The notes under the pieces are model-generated. The model had not been told where the DNA came from and did not search any database. It saw only the letters and a program-made list of their open reading frames with translations. Both the position numbers and the translations under genes were made by a program. This document shows, piece after piece, positions 27,333 through 35,688 of a DNA stretch of 64,000 nt. The stretch's first letter is position 1, and every line of letters starts with the position of its first letter. The stretch is taken from assembly GCF_002563925.1 (NCBI RefSeq), contig NZ_PDJD01000001.1:682001-746000 (forward strand). Direction: 5' to 3'. The DNA comes from Serinibacter salmoneus (lineage in GTDB: Bacteria; Actinomycetota; Actinomycetes; Actinomycetales; Beutenbergiaceae).

Positions 27333-28034
27333 TCAGGCGGGAACGGGTTCGGGATCGCGCAGCACCGGACGCAGGCTGTAGCGCACGTTGGACCACGCCC
27401 CGTACAGCAGGGGCGCCGCGGCCAGGCCCACTGCCAGGGCGGGGAACTGCACGAAGAAGGTCCACAGCATGCCCACCATGACCAGGGTGAGCAGGGAGAG
27501 GTACCAGCGCCGAAGACCGAGGAAGAGGCTGGCCTTGAGTACCTCCCGCAGCCGCGCGTCCTCCCGTTCGGCGCACGCGACCACCGCCAGCGGCGCCGTC
27601 GTGATCACCAGGGCGATCAGCACGGCGACCACGGGGATGGCCACCGCGCCCACGGGAAGTCCCCACAGTGCCACGGCATCGACCACGAGCACGGTGAGGG
27701 CGCCGACCACCAGCGCACCGAGGGCGAGCGAGCGCATGAGGTTGCGCCGCCAGGAGGCCCAGTACACGGAGAACACGCCGGTCTCCTTGCGGTCGGTGAA
27801 GGCGGCGAAGACCGTCGCCACCGCCGTCAACCCTGGGAAGGCCATGACGGCGGCGACGGCCAGCGCGGGCCAGGAGGCGCGCGGGTCCGTGGTCACCAGC
27901 AGGACCAGCAGCGGCAGCGACGTCAGCGCGAGGAGCGCATTGGTGATGACCAGCGCCGAGGCGGTCCCGATGACGGTGCCCCAGGTCTCCTGGCGCACCC
28001 CCAGCAGCAGCCCGCGGCGTCGGGGCGCGGTCAT
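27333..28034 (-). CDS. DUF624 (YesL-like) membrane protein
   Basis: A 233-residue membrane protein with about five hydrophobic helices in the DUF624 pattern (TSLPLLVLLVTT, AFTDRKETGVFSVYWASWRRN, ending YGAWSNVRYSLR). In Bacillus, YesL sits in the rhamnogalacturonan uptake cluster, and DUF624 genes commonly accompany CUT1 sugar importers. Its biochemical role is unknown. ATG overlaps the permease stop (ATGA), so it closes the carbohydrate operon that starts at 34286. Confidence 0.85.
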   Translation of the reverse strand: MTAPRRRGLLLGVRQETWGTVIGTASALVITNALLALTSLPLLVLLVTTDPRASWPALAVAAVMAFPGLTAVATVFAAFTDRKETGVFSVYWASWRRNLMRSLALGALVVGALTVLVVDAVALWGLPVGAVAIPVVAVLIALVITTAPLAVVACAEREDARLREVLKASLFLGLRRWYLSLLTLVMVGMLWTFFVQFPALAVGLAAAPLLYGAWSNVRYSLRPVLRDPEPVPA

Positions 28035-28915
28035 CCCTTCAGCCCCGCGGTCGCGATGCCCTGGACGAAGTAGCGCTGCCCGAGCAGGAAGATCAGCGCG
28101 ATCGGCAGGACGGAGATGACCGACCCGGTCATGATGAGCGCGTACTCCGCGTTGTACTGCGAGACGAAGGACTTCAGACCGATCTGGATCGTCCAGATCT
28201 CCGGGCTGCGCAGGTAGATGAGCGGGCCGAGGTAGTCGTTCCAGGTGTTGACGAAGGTGAGCAGGACGAGGGTGGCGATCGCCGGGCCGGAGAGCGGGAA
28301 GACGATCCGCCGCCAGATGCCGTACTCGGTGAGTCCGTCGATACGGGCGGCCTCGCACAATTCGTCCGGGATGGACTCGTAGTACTGCTTCATGAGGAAC
28401 ACGCCGAACGCGGAGAAGGCCTGCAGCGCGATGATCGCCCAGAGGGTGTTGTTCAGGCCGAGCCGGGACATGAGGATGAACTGCGGGATCATGTACGCCT
28501 GCCACGGCACGGCGATCGTGCCGATGTAGGCGAGGAAGAGGACGTCGCGGCCGGGGAAGCGGGTCTTCGCGAACCCGTAGGCGGCGAAGCTGCCGGTCAG
28601 CACCTGCAAGCACGTCACCGTCACCGAGAGGATGAGCGTGTTGCGCAGCCAGGTCGCCATGTCGGACTTGGTCCAGATGTCCAGGTAGTTCTCCCAGACC
28701 ACGGGGTCGGGGATCCACTGGATGGGGATGGAGAAGACCTGGTTGTTGGTCTTCAGGGAGGAGATCACCATCCACACGAAGGGGAGCATGATCGCTGCCG
28801 CGGCGATCGCCAGCGTGACGTACAGCGCGATGCGGCCCGCGAGGGTGCGCCCGCGCCGGCGCGGGCGGTTCAGGGGACGTGGGGTCGTGGGGCGCTCGAG
28901 GGTGAGCGTGGCCAT
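28031..28915 (-). CDS. Carbohydrate ABC transporter permease, MalG type
   Basis: A 294-residue CUT1 permease with six membrane helices. The EAA loop YYESIPDELCEAARIDGLTE contacts the ATPase. MalG-type C-terminus ends RYFVQGIATAGLKG, the usual family end. TGATG overlap with the upstream MalF-type gene. No ATPase gene is in this operon, so a shared multi-operon ATPase (MsiK-like) is expected elsewhere in the genome, as is common in actinobacteria. Confidence 0.95.
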   Translation of the reverse strand: MATLTLERPTTPRPLNRPRRRGRTLAGRIALYVTLAIAAAAIMLPFVWMVISSLKTNNQVFSIPIQWIPDPVVWENYLDIWTKSDMATWLRNTLILSVTVTCLQVLTGSFAAYGFAKTRFPGRDVLFLAYIGTIAVPWQAYMIPQFILMSRLGLNNTLWAIIALQAFSAFGVFLMKQYYESIPDELCEAARIDGLTEYGIWRRIVFPLSGPAIATLVLLTFVNTWNDYLGPLIYLRSPEIWTIQIGLKSFVSQYNAEYALIMTGSVISVLPIALIFLLGQRYFVQGIATAGLKG

Positions 28916-29853
28916 CAGCGTTCCCTCCTCTTGTTCACCATGAACTGGACGATCGTGACCACCAGGCAGATGAGGAAGAGCACGATCGCCACCGCGGAGG
29001 CGTAGCCGAAGTCGTACTCCTCGAAGCCCTTGCGGTAGATGTACTGCGAGAGGACCAGGGTGGCGGTGCCCGGGCCGCCGTCCGTCATCACGAGGATCAG
29101 GTCGAAGATCTTGAAGCTGTTGATCGTCAGCATGACCGTGACGAAGAACGTGGTCGGGCGCAGGCACGGCAGGGTCACGTTCAGGAATCGCCGCAGGCCG
29201 TTGGCGCCGTCCACCCGGGCGGCCTCGTAGAGCTCACCGGGGATCGCCTGCAGGCCGGCGAGGAACAGCAGCATGTAGTAGCCCATGTCGCGCCAGGTGC
29301 CCACGATGATCACGGCCGGCATGGCCCAGTCGGTGGAGGTGGTCCATCCGGGTGGATTGTCGATCCCGATCCACATGAGGAACTGGTTGATCACCCCGGA
29401 GTCGGGGGAGAAGAGCATGTTCCACACCACGGCGATCGCCACGATCGAGGTGATGTAGGGGAAGAACGCCACGGTGCGGAAGAACCCCATGCCGCGCAGC
29501 TTGCGGTTGAGCAGGAGGGCCAGGCCGAGGGAGATGCCCAGCGTGAGCGGGATGTGCACGGCGGCGTAGTAGAAGGTGTTGAACAGCGCCGTGTGGAACG
29601 TCTTGTCGGTGATCAGGCGCTGGAAGTTCTCCGTGCCGATCCAGGTGGCCTGACCGAATGCGTTCCAACTGGTGAACCCCAGGTACATGAGGATCAGCAC
29701 GGGAACGAGGGTCAGGGTGGCGAAGCCGAGGAAGTTCGGCAGGATGAAGGTCCACCCGATGACGGCGTTGCGCACCTTCAGTCGCTGGCCGGGCTTCCTG
29801 CGCGGCGGTGGTGCCGGCGCGGCTGCCGGCTTCTCGAGCACGGGGACTGCCAT
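28915..29853 (-). CDS. Carbohydrate ABC transporter permease, MalF type
   Basis: A 312-residue CUT1 permease. A Pro/Arg-rich N-terminus precedes six helices. The EAA loop reads GLQAIPGELYEAARVDGANG, and LVMTDGGPGTATLVLSQYIY is the usual MalF/UgpA segment. It starts at ATG 29853 with GAGG upstream. An open frame runs further upstream into the binding protein gene and is rejected. Works with the MalG-type partner and the lipoprotein at 29933-31273. Confidence 0.95.
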   Translation of the reverse strand: MAVPVLEKPAAAPAPPPRRKPGQRLKVRNAVIGWTFILPNFLGFATLTLVPVLILMYLGFTSWNAFGQATWIGTENFQRLITDKTFHTALFNTFYYAAVHIPLTLGISLGLALLLNRKLRGMGFFRTVAFFPYITSIVAIAVVWNMLFSPDSGVINQFLMWIGIDNPPGWTTSTDWAMPAVIIVGTWRDMGYYMLLFLAGLQAIPGELYEAARVDGANGLRRFLNVTLPCLRPTTFFVTVMLTINSFKIFDLILVMTDGGPGTATLVLSQYIYRKGFEEYDFGYASAVAIVLFLICLVVTIVQFMVNKRRER

Positions 29854-29877
29854 GTCCTCACTCCTCCTTGAGTCTGT

Positions 29878-29912
29878 GTTCACCGGCCCGGGGCGGCCGG
29901 CCCGGGGTGAAC
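29878..29912 (-). terminator. Hairpin between binding-protein and permease genes
   Basis: GTTCACC (29878-29884) pairs with GGTGAAC (29906-29912) around a very GC-rich interior that can extend the stem with GGCC pairs. It lies inside the operon, right after the solute-binding protein gene, so it probably reduces read-through or protects the upstream mRNA, giving more binding protein than permease. Confidence 0.6.
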
Positions 29913-29932
29913 GGGCCGGCCGCGTCGGGCGG

Positions 29933-31273
29933 TCAGTCGAGCACTTCGGACTTCGCGCGCTCCATGGCCTCGGCGATGCCGTCCTGCGGGGAGACGGAAC
30001 CGGACATGATGGCGGTGTGGGCGTCACCCAGCACCGTCTGGAGGCCGGGGGAGTCGGTGCCGAGCGGCACCTCGAGCGCCGTCTGGTGCGTGGTGAAGGC
30101 GAAGCGTGAGAGATCGTCGGTGGGCATGCCGTCCTTGGCGAACATGGCGTCGGCCACGGCGTCATTGGTCAGTGCCGGGGTGATGCCGATCTCGGCGAGC
30201 GCGATCGCGGCATCCTCCGAGGCGATGTAGGTCAGGAACGCCTTGGCCGCCGAGACCTTGGACTCATCGATCGCCGGGTTGATCCCCATCGCGGTGGGGG
30301 AACCGAACGTCACCGGGTTCTCCGCGGTCTCGGTCGTCTGCTGCGGAACCGGGGCGAACCCCCAGGAGAAGGACTCGGCGTCACCCGATTCGACCTGGGA
30401 GAGGTAGGTCGCCACGTACCAGGAGCCCATGACCATCATGGCGGCCTTCTGGGTGCCGAACTGCCCCTGGTAGGTCAGGGAGTTCGTGGTGATGGCTCCG
30501 AAGTCGACCTGGGATCCCTCCGCCTGGCGCGCGAGGGCCTCCTCGTAGAACGGGACCATGTAGTCCCACTCGGCCTCGAGGAACTCGCCGTCACCCTGGC
30601 CCTGGGCATTGGCGAAGCCCTGCACGGTGGAGGCCCAGCTGTGCTGGTAGTTGCCCAGGGCGTCGGTGTTGCCCGCGGCGGCGAGTCCCGCCGTCACGTC
30701 GCTCGCGGCCTGGTCGAAGTCCTCCCACGTCCATTGCCCGTCCGGGATCTCGACACCGGCCGTCTCGAACAGGTCGGCGTTGTAGTAGAGGTACCAGGCG
30801 TCGGCGCGGTAGGGCACGGCGTAGGTGATGCCGTCCACCTCGTAGTGCTCCAGGGTGGCCACGTCCGGGGAGATCTCGGCCGCGACGTCGCTCACGTCCA
30901 TCAGCTGCCCGCCCTCCTGGAAGGTGGGGAAGGTCATGAGCTGCTTGACGGTGTAGATGTCGGGGGCCACCCCGGCGGCCAGGTCCGCGGTGATCTGGGT
31001 CTCGTAGTTGTTGACGTCGTAGTCCTCGACGTCGATCGTGATGTTCGGGTTCGCGGCCATGAACCCGTCGGCCAGGGCCTCGAACTCGGGCGTGGTGGCG
31101 AGGCTCCAACCGGCGAGGGTCAGGGTGACCGCCTCGCCGGAGGCGGCGTCGTTACCGGTGTCGCTCCCAGCGTCGCTGGAGGTGCTGGTGCTGCTGTCGC
31201 CGCCGCTGCAGGCGGACAGCACGAGCGCTGCCGCCGCAAGGACGGAGGCGGGGGCCATGAGTCGGCGCTTCAT
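29933..31273 (-). CDS. Extracellular solute-binding lipoprotein, carbohydrate ABC transporter
   Basis: A 446-residue family 1 binding protein. Lipobox ALVLSACSGGD (Cys near 22), then a Ser/Thr/Asp linker and the two-lobe fold with EFEALADGFMAANPNITIDV and APDIYTVKQLM, typical of CUT1 sugar-binding proteins. W/Y-rich stretches (YRADAWYLYYNADLFE) fit an oligosaccharide site. ATG 31273 has GGAGAG upstream; an ATG 18 bases earlier is possible. Sugar not predictable; operon partners DUF2264 and DUF624 hint at a plant or uronic-acid glycan. Confidence 0.93.
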   Translation of the reverse strand: MKRRLMAPASVLAAAALVLSACSGGDSSTSTSSDAGSDTGNDAASGEAVTLTLAGWSLATTPEFEALADGFMAANPNITIDVEDYDVNNYETQITADLAAGVAPDIYTVKQLMTFPTFQEGGQLMDVSDVAAEISPDVATLEHYEVDGITYAVPYRADAWYLYYNADLFETAGVEIPDGQWTWEDFDQAASDVTAGLAAAGNTDALGNYQHSWASTVQGFANAQGQGDGEFLEAEWDYMVPFYEEALARQAEGSQVDFGAITTNSLTYQGQFGTQKAAMMVMGSWYVATYLSQVESGDAESFSWGFAPVPQQTTETAENPVTFGSPTAMGINPAIDESKVSAAKAFLTYIASEDAAIALAEIGITPALTNDAVADAMFAKDGMPTDDLSRFAFTTHQTALEVPLGTDSPGLQTVLGDAHTAIMSGSVSPQDGIAEAMERAKSEVLD

Positions 31274-31290
31274 TGCGAGATCTCTCCTCA

Positions 31291-33279
31291 TCAGGGGTGT
31301 GTGCCCGGGGTGGGCGGGGTGAGGCCCGACGGCGTGGTGGCGCCGGGGTGGGGGAGCGCCACCTGGGTGGTGGCGCCGTCGGCCCACGCGATCCTTGCGT
31401 GGGAGTCGGTGAGAGTGAGTTGCGGTGCCGCAACAGGCGGGTTCCCGGCAGCGGCGGCGTCCGTTCCGGTGACACCGGCCAGGTGCAGGGCGCACGCGTG
31501 CCATCCCTCACCCGCGGGTGAGGTCAGCACGCCCGTCACGGCGTGGGCACCCAGCGGGGAGGCGTCATCGCGGTGGTGTGCGCGGGCCGCCTCCCAGCCG
31601 TGCAGACCCACCAGGGCCGCCCGGTGGGTGGTGGAGGCGAGGTCGATGCGGGGCAGGTCCGGATCGAGCGTGACCTCCACACCCGCGTCGTCGGCGATCG
31701 GCCAGCCGCCGGCCTGCAGGCTCGCGGCCTCGTGCGCGGGGGCGGCGAGGTGGACCAGGCGCACCTCCCAGGCGCCGCGGACCACGGAGAGCGTGGTGAG
31801 GGTGCCGGCGGGGCGGGAGGCGCCGGTCAGGCCGGCGCCGTGCCGCACGGCGGGGGTGTCCGGGGTCAGCCAGTGGGCCTCGGCGACCGAGCCGATCACG
31901 GTGGCGCTGCCGAGGTCGGCGGCGTCGCCGAGGCTGCGCATGCCGCTGCGGTGGCTGCGTGCCCCATCCGCATCGACCAGCACCACCGACTGGTCCACGG
32001 GGGAGTGCCAGTCCACGCCCCGGTGCAACGGGAAGGTGCCGGTGGAGTAGGCCAGGCGCGTGTAGAGCGGGGAATCGGCCACGGTGTCGCCGGGATGCTG
32101 GTGGTCGGCGCCGTGGTTGACCACGCGCACGATCCCGTCAGCGGCGGTCGAGCTGACGACCCACGCCGGGGCCGCGATCGTGACGCGGTGGTCGGCGGTG
32201 CTCGCGGGCAGCGGCTGCGCGGGGTCGGTCCAGACGGGGTGCTCGGCGGGCATGAGCAGGCCCAGCAGGCCCTTGCTGGCCCAGTACGGCGAGCCGGTGC
32301 CGGTGTAGCTCTGCGCGATCGGGCGCCACGGGCCGAACCACCCGATGTCGAGCAGTCCCCGGGCGTTCGGCACGCCGCGCGCGGCGAAGTGCTCCACGAT
32401 CTCCAGGGCGGCGGTGCGCAGCAGTCCCGGCCGCACGGACGGGACCTCGGCGAGCGCCCCGACCCAGTACGGCGCGGCGGCTGCGAAGCGATAGGTGAGG
32501 CTGCGGCCCTGAGGCAGCGGGGCGCCGTCGGCCCCCACCAGGTGCACGGCGTCGAGCAGATAGCGGTCCAGCCGTTCCCGGTCGCGTGCCACGCGGTCGG
32601 CAGCGAGCTCGCAGGCGCCCGCCATCCGCGACCACAGGGTCGGGTACAGGTGCATGGCCCAGCCCACGTAGTGGTCGTAGTTGCGGGCCTCACCGTCGCG
32701 ATACCAGCCATCCCGCTCGTAGTAGGAGTCGTGGCGCTCGAGGTCCTCGGCCATGTCGGTCAGGGAGTGCGGACCTCCCACCGACCGCAGGAAGGTCTCC
32801 ACGGTGAGGCGGAACCAGAGCCAGTTGTTGCGCGGGTAGCCGCGGTCGCCGACCACCTCGGCGAGGTAGTCCACGACCTGCTCCTGGACCCGGGGGTGCA
32901 GCGCGTCCCAGAGCCAGGGGCGGGTCAGGTCGAGCACGAGCGCGAGCGAGGCCGCCTCGACCTTGGCCTGCCCGTGCTCGCGGGGGCGCACCCAGCGCTC
33001 GGGGTGGCGTGGGTCCGTGCCCGCGGCGAGGCCGGCGGCGTAGCGCTCGAGCAGGCCGTGGGGATCGGCGCCGCCCTCTCCGGCGATGCGGAAGCCCGCG
33101 GCGAGCAGGGTGCGGGCGAACCCCTCGAGCCCGTCGACGGCGGTGCCGTAGCCACCGGGGGTCCCGGGGAGGGTGAGCAGGGCGCCGCTGGGTGAGGAGT
33201 AGCGACGGGCCGCCAGGAGGAGTCCGTCCGTGAACTGTGCGAGATCGGCGCGGGTGGTGATCGGCGTGCGGGTGCTCAT
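31291..33279 (-). CDS. DUF2264 family protein, probable glycan-active enzyme
   Basis: A 662-residue cytoplasmic protein with no signal peptide. The N-terminal 380 residues match the DUF2264 layout: helical (alpha/alpha)6-like with VVGDRGYPRNNWLWFRLTVETFLRS and NYDHYVGWAMHLYPTLW motifs, and GPWRPIAQSYTGTGSPYWASKGLL near residue 320. The C-terminal 250 residues are beta-rich. By fold resemblance to polysaccharide lyase/glycoside hydrolase proteins and by operon context it likely cleaves an imported oligosaccharide. I recall DUF2264 overlapping a glucuronidase family, but am not sure. Start overlaps the dehydrogenase stop (ATGA). Confidence 0.82.
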   Translation of the reverse strand: MSTRTPITTRADLAQFTDGLLLAARRYSSPSGALLTLPGTPGGYGTAVDGLEGFARTLLAAGFRIAGEGGADPHGLLERYAAGLAAGTDPRHPERWVRPREHGQAKVEAASLALVLDLTRPWLWDALHPRVQEQVVDYLAEVVGDRGYPRNNWLWFRLTVETFLRSVGGPHSLTDMAEDLERHDSYYERDGWYRDGEARNYDHYVGWAMHLYPTLWSRMAGACELAADRVARDRERLDRYLLDAVHLVGADGAPLPQGRSLTYRFAAAAPYWVGALAEVPSVRPGLLRTAALEIVEHFAARGVPNARGLLDIGWFGPWRPIAQSYTGTGSPYWASKGLLGLLMPAEHPVWTDPAQPLPASTADHRVTIAAPAWVVSSTAADGIVRVVNHGADHQHPGDTVADSPLYTRLAYSTGTFPLHRGVDWHSPVDQSVVLVDADGARSHRSGMRSLGDAADLGSATVIGSVAEAHWLTPDTPAVRHGAGLTGASRPAGTLTTLSVVRGAWEVRLVHLAAPAHEAASLQAGGWPIADDAGVEVTLDPDLPRIDLASTTHRAALVGLHGWEAARAHHRDDASPLGAHAVTGVLTSPAGEGWHACALHLAGVTGTDAAAAGNPPVAAPQLTLTDSHARIAWADGATTQVALPHPGATTPSGLTPPTPGTHP

Positions 33280-34286
33280 GCGGAGACTCCCGAGGTCTCG
33301 GCCACGACCGCGCCGGGCATCGGCGCACCGGTGGTGTAGGCCTCCAGGGCGTCCAGGGCGTGGCGGGAGAGCCGGCGGGTCTCGGTGCCCAGGGAGCCGG
33401 CCACGTGCGGCGTGACCGTCACGTTCTCCAGCGCGAGCAGCGGGTGGCCCGGGGGTAGCGGCTCCGGATCGGTCACGTCCAGGATGGCGTCCAGCCGCTC
33501 CGAGGAGCAGTGCCGCACCAGGGCGTCGTGGTCGATCAGCCCGCCGCGGGCGGTGTTGATCAGGGTGGCGCCCGGGCGCATCAGGCCCAGTTCACGTTCA
33601 CCCAGCATGTGCTGCGTGCTCGGCAGGAGCGGGGCGTGCACGGACACGATGTCGCAGCGACCCAGCAGGTCCTCCAGCTCCACGAGTTCGGCGCCGGCGG
33701 CGGCCACCTCGGCGGGGTCGGCCAACGGATCGGACACGAGGATCGGGCCGGTCTCCAGCACGCTCAGCAGCCGTAGCACGCGGCGCCCGATCTTGGAGAA
33801 GCCGATCAGGCCGACGGTGCGCCCGAGGTTGCTCAGATCGCTGGCGGCGAAGCCATCGCCCCACCCGAGGCTGGTGCGGCGCGCGCGGGCGGCGAGGGGA
33901 AGGGCGCGCTTCCCGGCCATGATGATGGCGGCGAGCGTGTACTCGGCCACGGGTACGGCGTTCATGTCGGCGGCCGTGGACACCTGGATGCCGCGCTCAT
34001 AGGCCTGCGGCGGCACCAGGTCTCGCACACTGCCGGCGGAGTGGATGATCGCGCGGAGGGTAGGCATCGCGTCGAGGAGCGCGGGTGTGATCCTCGGCGC
34101 TCCCCAGGAGGTGATCAGCACCTCGATCTCGGCCAGTTCGTCGGGCCCGAGGTCGTGGTACTCGGTCACGTGCACCACATCCGGGAGCGTGGCGAGCGCA
34201 TGCAGGCGCGCTCGCTCGCCGGCGCCGAACTGGAGCTCGAAGGTCCGGGGGGCCATGACGAGGAGGGTCTGAGGTGGGCGGTTCAC
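33276..34286 (-). CDS. D-2-hydroxyacid dehydrogenase family protein
   Basis: A 336-residue NAD-dependent dehydrogenase. The Rossmann motif is GRTVGLIGFSKIGRRVLRLL, with the variant GFSKIG for GxGxxG. The catalytic Arg is in INTARGGLIDHDALV. The acid of the relay is in LDVTDPEPLPPGHPLL, and the His in VTVTPHVAGSLG. Substrate unknown, perhaps a sugar-derived acid given the operon. The GTG start at 34286 with AGGAAA ahead matches the family N-terminus; the frame opens earlier at 34436 but that part is promoter. First gene of the uptake operon. Confidence 0.9.
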   Translation of the reverse strand: MNRPPQTLLVMAPRTFELQFGAGERARLHALATLPDVVHVTEYHDLGPDELAEIEVLITSWGAPRITPALLDAMPTLRAIIHSAGSVRDLVPPQAYERGIQVSTAADMNAVPVAEYTLAAIIMAGKRALPLAARARRTSLGWGDGFAASDLSNLGRTVGLIGFSKIGRRVLRLLSVLETGPILVSDPLADPAEVAAAGAELVELEDLLGRCDIVSVHAPLLPSTQHMLGERELGLMRPGATLINTARGGLIDHDALVRHCSSERLDAILDVTDPEPLPPGHPLLALENVTVTPHVAGSLGTETRRLSRHALDALEAYTTGAPMPGAVVAETSGVSA

Positions 34287-34310
34287 TTTTCCTGCCTCTT
34301 CACTGAGGTG

Positions 34311-34423
34311 TGATCGTTTGGTGATCGAAGTCGTCGTTACGATCCGAAACGGTAAGCGCTTTGCGCGTGATGTGTCAACCGGGTTGCCAAGTGGGGCCAA
34401 TGCGTGATCGAATATGATCGTTT
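34311..34423. promoter_or_regulatory. Shared regulatory region with paired TGATCG motifs and an AAGCGCTT palindrome
   Basis: TGATCG occurs as two direct-repeat pairs, at 34311/34322 and 34405/34415, each about one helical turn apart, one pair on each side of the gap. Between them is the palindrome AAGCGCTT (34354-34361), the typical core of LacI/GalR operators. The right pair overlaps TATGAT (34413-34418), a -10 box for the regulator gene. The adjacent regulator has a DeoR-type DNA-binding domain and a LacI-type sensor, so either motif could be its site. Confidence 0.5.
34349..34378 (-). promoter_or_regulatory. Promoter of the carbohydrate uptake operon
   Basis: On the minus strand TTGACA (34378-34373), an 18-base spacer and TACCGT (34354-34349). 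The AAGCGCTT palindrome lies in the spacer next to the -10, where a bound repressor would block polymerase. Confidence 0.65.
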
Positions 34424-34447
34424 CGTTGGCGACCACAAAGGAGTGAC

Positions 34448-35629
34448 ATGAGCGACGACGACGCCCGACCGCTGGCGGCCTCCCGCCGCGCCGAGGTCCT
34501 CGCGGCGGTGCAGGAGCGCGGCACGATCCGGGTGACGGATCTGGCGCGCGAACTCGGCGTCACCGCGGTCACCGTGCGCCGTGACGTCTCGGCGCTCGCC
34601 GCGCAGGGGCTGGTGCGCCGGGTGCACGGTGGGGCGGCGGCCCTGGAACGGGCGGCAGGGGAGGGGGATGGTACGGGCGCCTCCTCGGCGCCGACCGCGC
34701 AGGCGTCCTCACGGGGTGCACGGGCTTCGGCGGCTTCGCCGGGCGCCTCCATGCGTCCCGCCCACGCGCCGGACGCCGCCGGGGGGATCGGCGTGCTCGT
34801 CCCGTCCCTGGACTACTACTGGCCCACGGTGGCCAAGGGCGCCGAAGAGGAGGCGGTCGCCCACGGGATGCGCTTCCTGCTGCGCGGATCCGTGTACGAC
34901 TCCGCGGACGAGCGTCCCCATCTCGAGCGACTCCTCGACGCCGGCGCGCGCGCCCTGCTCATGGCCCCCACGCTGCGCGGTGCGGGTGGCGACCTGATCC
35001 GACCGTGGCTGGAGGAGGCGCCGTGCCCGGTGGTGCTGATGGAGCGCCAGGCCCTGGTGGGCGCGGAACGCCGACCGGTGGAGTCCGTCGTCACCGATCA
35101 CGCCTCGGGCGCCGCGACGGCGGTCTATCACCTGGCCAGCCTCGGGCACCGGCGGATCGGGGCGGTGCTCTCGGCCGAGTCGCCCCACGTGGGTCTGATC
35201 CGCGCCGGGTGGCTGCGCGCGCTGGACGAGCTCGGACTGCAGAGCGAGCCGCTCGTGGATGCCGCGATCCCAGGTCGGGATGAGCCGGGCTTCCGGGAAC
35301 GCGCGGACGAGGTCCTCCAGCAGGTGCAGGGTGCGGGCGTGACGGCGCTGCTCGTGCACTCCGACCCGGAGGCCATCGGTCTCATGCAGCGGTGGGAGGA
35401 GCACGGGGTGGAGGTGCCACGGGACCTCTCCCTGGTGAGTTATGACGATGAGGTCGCCACGATGGCGACCCCCGCGCTCACCGCGATCCGGCCACCGCGG
35501 CGCACGATCGGGCGCACCGCCGTCTCCCTGGCGTTGGCCCGTCTCGCCGATCCCGGCCGTCCCGCGCACCGGGTGACGGTGAGTCCCACGCTGTACGCAC
35601 GTGGCTCCACGCGGCGCCTCGAGGGCTGA
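34448..35629 (+). CDS. Chimeric transcriptional regulator: DeoR-type HTH with LacI-type sensor domain
   Basis: A 393-residue regulator. Residues about 12-65 are a DeoR winged helix: RRAEVLAAVQERGTIRVTDL, TAVTVRRDVSALAAQGLVRRVHGG. A low-complexity linker (70-110) follows, then a periplasmic-binding-protein-like domain as in LacI/GalR (GIGVLVPSLDYYWPTVAKGAE, LGHRRIGAVL, VPRDLSLVSYDDE). Such hybrids are known in actinobacteria but are less common than either parent type. Divergent from the sugar operon, it probably represses it and is released by an imported sugar. AAAGGAG precedes ATG 34448. Confidence 0.9.
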   Translation: MSDDDARPLAASRRAEVLAAVQERGTIRVTDLARELGVTAVTVRRDVSALAAQGLVRRVHGGAAALERAAGEGDGTGASSAPTAQASSRGARASAASPGASMRPAHAPDAAGGIGVLVPSLDYYWPTVAKGAEEEAVAHGMRFLLRGSVYDSADERPHLERLLDAGARALLMAPTLRGAGGDLIRPWLEEAPCPVVLMERQALVGAERRPVESVVTDHASGAATAVYHLASLGHRRIGAVLSAESPHVGLIRAGWLRALDELGLQSEPLVDAAIPGRDEPGFRERADEVLQQVQGAGVTALLVHSDPEAIGLMQRWEEHGVEVPRDLSLVSYDDEVATMATPALTAIRPPRRTIGRTAVSLALARLADPGRPAHRVTVSPTLYARGSTRRLEG

Positions 35630-35688
35630 GTGGTACCTGACGGGCGTTGTCAGTGCGCTGGACAACCTCGTCCGATAGGTTCGAAACC

